Assembly: GCA_903825095.1 (NCBI GenBank) | Contig: CAIJZF010000031.1 | Coordinates: 1 to 13,591 of the forward strand | Length of the DNA: 13,591 nucleotides | Direction: 5' to 3' | Source of the DNA: an uncultured Bacteroidota bacterium | Lineage (GTDB): Bacteria; Bacteroidota; Bacteroidia; Chitinophagales; Chitinophagaceae | In this document: positions 5,631 to 11,048 of the stretch, in pieces | Layout: each line of letters starts with the position of its first letter | How positions within the stretch are numbered: the stretch's first letter is position 1 | Program-made: the position numbers and the translations under genes | The notes under the pieces: model-generated | The model's database searches: none | Told to the model about the DNA's origin: nothing | What the model saw: the letters and a program-made list of their open reading frames with translations, nothing else

Positions 5631-7649
5631 TTATTTCTTATTTTTTTCTTTTCCTTCTGACTTCTCTTCTCCCTCCGCTTTAGGCATATTCGTGCCTAAG
5701 CTATAACTAAGTGGCACATTACTTCCAGCAGGTGATACTCTTACATATCCTTGCATTTCTTGGTGTAAAGCACTACAGAAATCGGTACAATAAATAGGCA
5801 CCATGCCAACGCGATCTGGAGTCCACTTTAAGGTTTGTGTTTCACCTGGCATAATAAGTAATTCAGCATTGGCAGCACCTTTAATACCAAAACCATGTGG
5901 CACATCCCAGTCTTGCTCTAAATTGGTTACGTGGAAATATACATCGTCACCCAATTTAATACCTTCAATATTATCAGGAGAAAAGTGAGATCTAATAGCT
6001 GTCATGTATACATGTACCACTTTACCTTCTCTCACCACTTTAGTGGCACCTTCTCCAATAGATGCATATTTATGTTTGTTCTCGTCTAGCTTATAAAATT
6101 TAGTGCTATTGTTCTTAATTAAATCTGCAGGAGCTATTTGAGCATAATGCGGTTCTCCAATAGTAGGGAAATCTAAAATTAATTGCATTTTATCTCCACT
6201 GATATCATATAGTTGTGCACTTTGTGAAAGTTCTGGACCTGTTGGTAAATACCTGTCTTTTGTAATTTTATTATAGGCTACTAAATATTTTCCATTAGGA
6301 TTTTTCGTATCTCCACCTGCAACTGTTAAGTGACCAACAGAATAATAAGTAGGTACACGGTCTAAAACTTTTAAATCTTTAATATTCCATTTAACCACTT
6401 CAGAAGAAACAAAGAAGGATGTATAGGCATTGCCTTTATTATCAAATTCAGTATGCAAAGGCCCTAGTCCAGGCTTCTTCACTTCACCATAAAGAACAGA
6501 TTCGTATTTCAATACAGGGATACCTTCAAAACTACCAATGAAGTCTTTAGCTTGAATGGTTTTAAGCATCTTATCAAATCCAAAAACTGGAATAATAGCA
6601 GCTAATTTCCCACTTCCTACAATATACTCTCCTGTAGGACTTACATCACAACCGTGTGGAGATTTAGGACAAGGAATAAAATAACATAAATCTTTTAATG
6701 TTTTAGAATCTAATACTATTACTTCTGTTTTAATTTCCGAAGTCGCGGTATGCGTTTTTTCATTATATGTGTTATGTGCATATCTTACACTTTTCTTTTT
6801 GCCCATACCAGCTTTTAAATATTCTTCCGCTTTCTTCCAATTAACAGCTAAAATAAAGTCTTTATCTTTTTGTGAAGCATTCACTTCTAAGAGTGTATTG
6901 GCTTGCTCAGTATTATAGCATGAGAAGAAAAACCAACCATGAGAAACGCCTTTACCAGCCCTACTTAAATCAAAATTAAAACCTGGGCATTCGATTTGAA
7001 AAGCCAATTCCATTTTTCCATCTTCTTTTTTAACACTAATAAAGCTTAAAGTACCTTTGAAATTCTTTTTATAAGTATTAATAGGCACATCTCCATTTAC
7101 ATCATCTGGAGGAACACTAAATCTAGTTCCAGCAACTACATACTCTGTGTTTTCAGTTAGAAATGGTGAAGAGTGATTACCTGCACTATTAGGTAATTCT
7201 ATAATTTCAGCAGTTCTAAATGTTTTTAAATCAATACGCGCTACTCTTGGAGTATTATTAGCATTACCAAAAACCCATTTCCCATCATAATCTCCATTGG
7301 TTTTAGATAGTTGTACATGGTGTAAATCATCCCAAGGCACAAAACCATGAGAAGTATTTAACATAGGTTTTGTTTCTTCACTAAACCCGTACCCTTTTTC
7401 TGGGTCAACCGAGAAAACGGGTATCACTCTTAATAAACGGCCAGAAGGTAAACCATAGGCACTCATTTGACCACTAAAACCACCAGAAACGAAATTATAA
7501 AATTCATCATACTTGCCGGGCGCTACATAAACCTTTGCAGCCGCATCAGCACTAATGGTATTATTAGCATTTTTGGGTTTACAAGAAACCATTGTAAAGA
7601 AACAGGCTGCTAAAAATAATAGCCCCTGTTTATAATTTAAATTTTTCAT
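5631..7649 (-). CDS. nosZ: Nitrous oxide reductase NosZ, clade II (Sec/lipoprotein type)
   Basis: This 672-residue enzyme reduces N2O to N2 in the periplasmic space. It has a Sec lipoprotein signal ending MVSC (Cys23) instead of the twin-arginine signal of clade I, so it is probably lipid-anchored. The beta-propeller domain carries the seven expected CuZ histidines by position: His110 and His111 (DDLHH), His159 (GNHSS), His332 (SPHGCDVSP), His399 (GPLHTEF), His440 (VGHLT) and His501 (EPHYAQ). The C-terminal cupredoxin domain has the CuA ligands His585 (VPHGF), Cys621, Cys625, His629 and Met632 in CTDFCSALHQEM. Asp replaces the clade I Trp between the two cysteines, as is usual in clade II. 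All key residues are present, so the enzyme should be active. The last 16 residues are a Glu/Lys-rich tail. It is the second gene of the operon, 47 bases after its likely electron donor. Confidence 0.98.
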   Translation of the reverse strand: MKNLNYKQGLLFLAACFFTMVSCKPKNANNTISADAAAKVYVAPGKYDEFYNFVSGGFSGQMSAYGLPSGRLLRVIPVFSVDPEKGYGFSEETKPMLNTSHGFVPWDDLHHVQLSKTNGDYDGKWVFGNANNTPRVARIDLKTFRTAEIIELPNSAGNHSSPFLTENTEYVVAGTRFSVPPDDVNGDVPINTYKKNFKGTLSFISVKKEDGKMELAFQIECPGFNFDLSRAGKGVSHGWFFFSCYNTEQANTLLEVNASQKDKDFILAVNWKKAEEYLKAGMGKKKSVRYAHNTYNEKTHTATSEIKTEVIVLDSKTLKDLCYFIPCPKSPHGCDVSPTGEYIVGSGKLAAIIPVFGFDKMLKTIQAKDFIGSFEGIPVLKYESVLYGEVKKPGLGPLHTEFDNKGNAYTSFFVSSEVVKWNIKDLKVLDRVPTYYSVGHLTVAGGDTKNPNGKYLVAYNKITKDRYLPTGPELSQSAQLYDISGDKMQLILDFPTIGEPHYAQIAPADLIKNNSTKFYKLDENKHKYASIGEGATKVVREGKVVHVYMTAIRSHFSPDNIEGIKLGDDVYFHVTNLEQDWDVPHGFGIKGAANAELLIMPGETQTLKWTPDRVGMVPIYCTDFCSALHQEMQGYVRVSPAGSNVPLSYSLGTNMPKAEGEEKSEGKEKNKK

Positions 7650-7696
7650 AAATGAATATTTGAAGTTGAGTAAAATATGTTTATATAAAACTGTAT

Positions 7697-8164
7697 CTAT
7701 TTTTTTGAATCATTCTTACGCATGAATTCATAAATATTTCTTGCATCATCATCAGTTACATTTTGATTGGGCATACGCACTAAACAAATTTCTAGTTGAG
7801 CTTGTGCTTTAGGATCCTTATTTAACATAGCGTCTGTATTGGTCACAAAATTCATGATCCATTCAGGCTTAAACCTTTCTGTTACTCCTTTCCAACCTGG
7901 ACCTACTAATTTTTCTGAACTAAGTTTATGACAAGCGCTGCATTTTACTGCGAAAACTTTTGTGCCCGCTTGCACTAATTTTTCATTAATGGTAGCTCCC
8001 ACCTCTACTTTGGTAAACTTACCCTCACCTCTTTGTGGATCATAGGAAGGATTTGCATTTACATCGCTCGATGAAGCAGCAACTGCATCGCTTGCTACAG
8101 TTTGTTCTCCACCACAAGCATATAACATTGTTAAAACCATCAAAATGGATAATGTTTTTTTCAT
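7697..8164 (-). CDS. Monoheme cytochrome c lipoprotein, probable electron donor to NosZ
   Basis: This 155-residue protein begins with a lipoprotein signal ending LYAC (Cys17) and a low-complexity Ala/Ser/Asp linker to about residue 40. A class I cytochrome c domain follows, with the heme site CSACH (Cys75, Cys78, His79). GPGWKGV appears in the usual loop, and Met131 in VRMPNQ is the likely sixth ligand. The C-terminal helix is DDDARNIYEFMRKN. The predicted product is a membrane-tethered periplasmic cytochrome. It is the first gene of the nos operon and lies directly before nosZ. No nosR, nosGH or other iron-sulfur electron-transfer gene is in the window, so passing electrons to NosZ is the natural inference. 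The ATG at 8164 fits the signal peptide and lies about 25 bases from the inferred transcription start. Confidence 0.93.
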   Translation of the reverse strand: MKKTLSILMVLTMLYACGGEQTVASDAVAASSSDVNANPSYDPQRGEGKFTKVEVGATINEKLVQAGTKVFAVKCSACHKLSSEKLVGPGWKGVTERFKPEWIMNFVTNTDAMLNKDPKAQAQLEICLVRMPNQNVTDDDARNIYEFMRKNDSKK

Positions 8165-8192
8165 ACTAATAATATTTTAATGAATGATCCCA

Positions 8193-8200
8193 CAAGATTA
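8193..8200 (-). promoter_or_regulatory. -7 element of the nos operon promoter
   Basis: On the minus strand this reads TAATCTTG, five of six fixed positions of the Bacteroidota TAnnTTTG element. Its final G is 36.5 bases from the centre of the operator at 8221-8238. It implies transcription starting near 8189, about 25 bases before the cytochrome c ATG. Confidence 0.5.
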
Positions 8201-8220
8201 GAACAGCTAGAAACTAGTTT

Positions 8221-8238
8221 TTATGCGTTCACTCATAA
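8221..8238 (-). promoter_or_regulatory. Crp/FNR-type operator of the nos operon
   Basis: TTATGC-GTTCAC-TCATAA on the + strand matches 11 of 12 arm positions of the shared motif. Its distance to the minus-strand -7 element puts the centre close to -41, the class II activator position. It is inferred to be where the adjacent Crp/FNR protein activates nosZ expression. Confidence 0.7.
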
Positions 8239-8320
8239 TACAGTTTGAATGTATAAAACGAAAAGCGTGAGCTAATGCTAATAGGTTGATTATCTAGACA
8301 TTAAAATCAAATAGGGCCAT

Positions 8321-8338
8321 TTATGATATATCTCATAA
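8321..8338 (+). promoter_or_regulatory. Upstream operator of the regulator gene (perfect palindromic arms)
   Basis: TTATGA-TATATC-TCATAA has perfectly symmetric arms and is the best copy of the motif. Its centre (8329.5) is exactly 21 bp, two helical turns, before that of the next operator. Relative to the regulator promoter it lies near -62, a class I activator position, on the same face of the DNA as the downstream site. Confidence 0.7.
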
Positions 8339-8341
8339 GAG

Positions 8342-8359
8342 TTATGACTACTGTCATCA
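8342..8359 (+). promoter_or_regulatory. Promoter-proximal operator of the regulator gene
   Basis: TTATGA-CTACTG-TCATCA matches 11 of 12 arm positions. Its centre (8350.5) is 36.5 bases before the end of the -7-like element at 8380-8387, the same spacing as in the nos and fasciclin promoters. It suggests that the regulator activates its own gene. Confidence 0.65.
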
Positions 8360-8379
8360 TTTTATCAACCATAAAAAAA

Positions 8380-8387
8380 TAGTTTAG
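8380..8387 (+). promoter_or_regulatory. -7 element of the regulator gene
   Basis: TAGTTTAG matches five of six fixed positions of TAnnTTTG. It implies a short leader of about 12 bases before the ATG at 8404. Confidence 0.4.
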
Positions 8388-8403
8388 TAGCTAAATCATA
8401 AAA

Positions 8404-9000
8404 ATGATTATAGATATAAATACATTATTAGCATGGGGGGCTGTTTATAAAAAAGTGGGGCGTAACGAAGTCATTTTTTCAGAGGGTTCAGAATGCAGCT
8501 ATTACAATCAATTAGTCTCTGGCATTGTCAAATGGGTAAATATAGATGAAGAAGGGAAAGAATACATTCAAACTATGATTGAACCAGGAGAATGCTTTGG
8601 GGAGCTTCCCCTTTTTGATGATGGAGTATACGCAGCCTCCGCTGTAGCGGAGGAAGAAGTGGTTTTAATTAGACTTCGAAAAACCACATTCTTACAACTC
8701 ATCAAAGAAAACAATGAAATTCATTTTGCATTCACAAAATTATTAGCCAAAAGGGTTCGATTTAAATTTTTGCTATTAAAGTCAATTGCTTATCATGCGC
8801 CAGAAGTAAGAATTTCTGCATTATTAAATTATTTAAAAAAAGAGAATAAAAACTTCTGTGCCAACTGTAATCAATTAAAGCTCACCAGACAACAAATTGC
8901 AGATATGACTGGCCTTCGAGTTGAAACAGTGATAAGGTCTATGCGAAGTATGCATGATAAAGGCGATTTAGTCATTGAAAGAGGTAAGGTTTATTACTAA
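8404..9000 (+). CDS. Crp/FNR-family transcription regulator, candidate N-oxide sensor
   Basis: This 198-residue protein has an N-terminal cNMP-type beta-roll (about residues 12-95, with the GECFGELPLF loop), a dimerisation helix (about 100-130) and a C-terminal winged helix-turn-helix (about 158-198). In the recognition helix, VETVIR (173-178), Glu174 and Arg178 correspond to the base-reading Glu and Arg of CRP and FNR. Val replaces the CRP Arg that reads the G of TGTGA, which suits the half-site TTATGA found around the gene. It lacks the N-terminal cysteine cluster of FNR; its four cysteines are at 31, 64, 152 and 155, the last two as CANC just before the HTH. The ligand is not evident: DNR-type heme/NO sensing, or another signal, is possible. 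The gene is divergent from the nos operon, and twin operators precede it. Confidence 0.93.
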   Translation: MIIDINTLLAWGAVYKKVGRNEVIFSEGSECSYYNQLVSGIVKWVNIDEEGKEYIQTMIEPGECFGELPLFDDGVYAASAVAEEEVVLIRLRKTTFLQLIKENNEIHFAFTKLLAKRVRFKFLLLKSIAYHAPEVRISALLNYLKKENKNFCANCNQLKLTRQQIADMTGLRVETVIRSMRSMHDKGDLVIERGKVYY

Positions 9001-9018
9001 CTATGATTAAACGCATAA
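9001..9018 (+). promoter_or_regulatory. Crp/FNR-type operator of the membrane protein/ric unit
   Basis: CTATGA-TTAAAC-GCATAA matches 10 of 12 arm positions and begins at the base after the regulator's stop codon. Its centre (9009.5) is 35.5 bases before the end of a perfect TAnnTTTG element. It is inferred to be a class II activator site. Confidence 0.6.
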
Positions 9019-9037
9019 AATAAGTTGGTAGCCTAAA

Positions 9038-9045
9038 TAACTTTG
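9038..9045 (+). promoter_or_regulatory. -7 element of the membrane protein/ric unit
   Basis: TAACTTTG is a perfect match to the Bacteroidota TAnnTTTG element. It implies a start near 9049 and a leader of about 13 bases before the ATG at 9062. Confidence 0.6.
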
Positions 9046-9061
9046 CAAACAAATAAACAGT

Positions 9062-10288
9062 ATGGGCAAATTGCCTCCGCATTGGATAAGAATTTCAATT
9101 ATTAATTTACTTATAGTAGCTTTTGTAGGGGTTATCCTGCGCTATAAAATTGCCTTTGCATTGCCCTTTGTGGATCAAAAGCACCTACTACATGGACATT
9201 CTCATTTCGCATTTGCAGGTTGGATCAACCAAACCATAATGGTGCTAATACTTAATGCCATCTCTAGGCATCAAGAAGATACACTCATAAAAAAATACAA
9301 GCTTCTTATATACATAAACCTATTCACGGCCTATGGCATGCTTATTAGTTTCGCCATTTCGGGGTATGCACTATTCTCTATTAGTTTCTCCACTTTATCT
9401 ATTATCAATTCATATGTCTTTGGTATTATCATTTGGAAGGAATTAAATATATCTAATAAAAAATTGACTAGCTATTGGTGGTATAAGGCTGCTATCGTAT
9501 TTAATATGATATCCTCAGTTGGCGCATTTACTTTATCCTTTCTAATGGCAAGTAGTAGTATTAATCAAAATTATTATCTCTTAGCGGCATATGCTTTTTT
9601 ACACTTTCAATATAATGGATGGTTCTTTTTTGCTTGTATGGGGCTATTTATTGCTCAAATTGAAAAAATTAAATCCGTAGATAAAAAATTAAAAATAATT
9701 TTTTGGTTATTTAGTGCAGCTTGTATACCTGCCTATTATTTATCAGCACTGTGGTTGCCTATGCCAGTAATTGGATATGGTATTATTGTATTAGCCGCTG
9801 CCGCTCAGTGTATTGGATGGGGAATGCTTCTTCTTATCCTCTATAAAAATCATACCCAATTCCTTACCTTATTTAATAATAAAGGCAGGTGGTTAATTTA
9901 CCTATCAGGTATAGCACTCAGTATAAAATTATTATTACAATTGTTATCCACTATTCCTTCTTTAAGCCAATTGGCATTTGGATTTAGGCCTGTTGTCATT
10001 GGCTATCTTCATCTTATGTTATTAGGGGTTATATCCTTATTCCTACTAGGTTATATATTGGCAAATCAGCTCATTAAAATAGGCAGGTACACTAAAATGG
10101 GAAGTATTGTATTTATAATAGGCATCATCGTTAATCAAATGCTTTTATTAGTACAAGGCGCTTCGGCTATGAATTATATTGGTATACCTTATATAAATGA
10201 AAGCTTATTTGCAGCTGCTATTCTAATGTTTATAGGATTAGTATTTATAAATGTACAAAGTGACTACAATCACAAAATTGGAAATTAA
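9062..10288 (+). CDS. Twelve-helix membrane protein, heme-copper oxidase subunit I-like / NnrS-like
   Basis: This 408-residue, very hydrophobic protein has about 12 predicted membrane helices, the number found in heme-copper oxidase subunit I and in NnrS. A His-rich motif, HLLHGHSHFAFAGW (His41, 44, 46, 48), lies before the second helix and resembles the helix II heme-ligand region of that superfamily. Further conserved-looking sites are His181 in FLHFQYNGWFFF and His317 in GYLHLMLLG. The paired histidines of helix VII and the H-x-H of helix X that hold CuB and the active heme in oxidases are not seen, so oxidase or NO reductase catalysis is unlikely. Metal or heme binding is inferred. It starts behind its own operator and promoter, and ric follows after a 33-base gap with no promoter seen, so the two are probably co-transcribed. 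This links it to nitrosative stress or NO metabolism. I cannot assign a specific function. Confidence 0.7.
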   Translation: MGKLPPHWIRISIINLLIVAFVGVILRYKIAFALPFVDQKHLLHGHSHFAFAGWINQTIMVLILNAISRHQEDTLIKKYKLLIYINLFTAYGMLISFAISGYALFSISFSTLSIINSYVFGIIIWKELNISNKKLTSYWWYKAAIVFNMISSVGAFTLSFLMASSSINQNYYLLAAYAFLHFQYNGWFFFACMGLFIAQIEKIKSVDKKLKIIFWLFSAACIPAYYLSALWLPMPVIGYGIIVLAAAAQCIGWGMLLLILYKNHTQFLTLFNNKGRWLIYLSGIALSIKLLLQLLSTIPSLSQLAFGFRPVVIGYLHLMLLGVISLFLLGYILANQLIKIGRYTKMGSIVFIIGIIVNQMLLLVQGASAMNYIGIPYINESLFAAAILMFIGLVFINVQSDYNHKIGN

Positions 10289-10321
10289 ATTCCTTCAATT
10301 TTATATAAAATATATACAAAT

Positions 10322-11032
10322 ATGAAAAACATTGAAGAAGCAAGCTTAAAAAATATTGCATTAGACCATTTTGAATTTATTCCTATTTTAGAAAAATACA
10401 GTTTAGACTTTTGCTGTCGTGGTAAAAAAACATTGAAAGAAGCCTGTATAGAAAATAATGTATCGCTAGAAAGTATTTTAGCGGAAATAAATGAAGTAGG
10501 TATACCCATTAAAGTTCAAATGCCTTTTAATGAAATGTCAGCAGAAGAACTTATATCTTATATTTTAATTCATCATCATTTTTACGTTAAAAATGCCATC
10601 CCTACTATTTTAAACCATTTAGAAAAAGTAGTCAATAAGCATGGCGAAAAATACCCACAGATGATTAAAGTATTAGCCTTATTTAATGCGGTATCTGATG
10701 AATTAATGCCACATATGCAAAAGGAAGAACAAATTTTATTTCCTAGAATTAAAATTATTTTTGGAACAGATGAAAATGCGATTGCCTCTCAAAAGGTAAT
10801 TGGTTTTATTGACGGACCCATAAGTGTAATGGAAATTGAACATGAAAAAGCAGGAGATTTATTATTTGAAATAAGAAAAATCACCCACCAGTACAAAGCC
10901 CCTGAAACTGCTTGTACAACTCATCGTGTATGTTTAGAGGAATTAAAAGCGTTTGAAGAAGATTTACATCAGCATGTGCACCTAGAAAATAATATTTTAT
11001 TTCCTATGGCAAAATTGAAGATGCAAAATTAA
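10322..11032 (+). CDS. ric: RIC-type di-iron protein for iron-sulfur cluster repair (YtfE/ScdA family)
   Basis: This 236-residue cytoplasmic protein has both domains of the family. The N-terminal ScdA_N/DUF542 domain carries the signature DFCCRGKKTLKEAC (Cys31, Cys32, Cys42). The C-terminal hemerythrin-like domain has di-iron ligands that line up with E. coli YtfE: a His at 84-86, His131 and Glu135 (PHMQKEEQILFP), His174 (EIEHEKAG), and His218 and Glu222 (HVHLENNILFP). RIC proteins repair iron-sulfur clusters damaged by NO and oxidants and have been implicated in NO handling. Length and motif spacing are normal. It follows the 12-helix membrane protein by 33 bases and should share its N-oxide-responsive promoter. 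It ends only 10 bases from the convergent plug-protein gene, with no clear terminator between. Confidence 0.95.
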   Translation: MKNIEEASLKNIALDHFEFIPILEKYSLDFCCRGKKTLKEACIENNVSLESILAEINEVGIPIKVQMPFNEMSAEELISYILIHHHFYVKNAIPTILNHLEKVVNKHGEKYPQMIKVLALFNAVSDELMPHMQKEEQILFPRIKIIFGTDENAIASQKVIGFIDGPISVMEIEHEKAGDLLFEIRKITHQYKAPETACTTHRVCLEELKAFEEDLHQHVHLENNILFPMAKLKMQN

Positions 11033-11048
11033 AAATGCAAAACTAATT
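11021..11048. repeat. Imperfect 14-base tandem duplication at the ric 3' end
   Basis: Two adjacent units, ATGCAAAATTAAAA and ATGCAAAACTAATT, agree at 11 of 14 positions; a related ATGGCAAAATT lies just before at 11006. The first unit contains the ric stop codon and the second overlaps the stop of the convergent plug gene. It looks like replication slippage at a junction of two genes. Confidence 0.45.

Noticed and set aside
5803..5988. Plus-strand open frame opposite nosZ
   Set aside because: It is antisense to the NosZ CuA region, which carries all expected ligands in the real frame.
8286..8310. TTGAT and ATCAA half-sites in the control region, like an FNR box
   Set aside because: They are 15 bases apart instead of the four required for an FNR site, and the TTATGA-N6-TCATAA motif explains the region better.
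10285..10509. Minus-strand open frame opposite the start of ric
   Set aside because: It overlaps the conserved ScdA_N motif on the other strand and has no features of a protein family.
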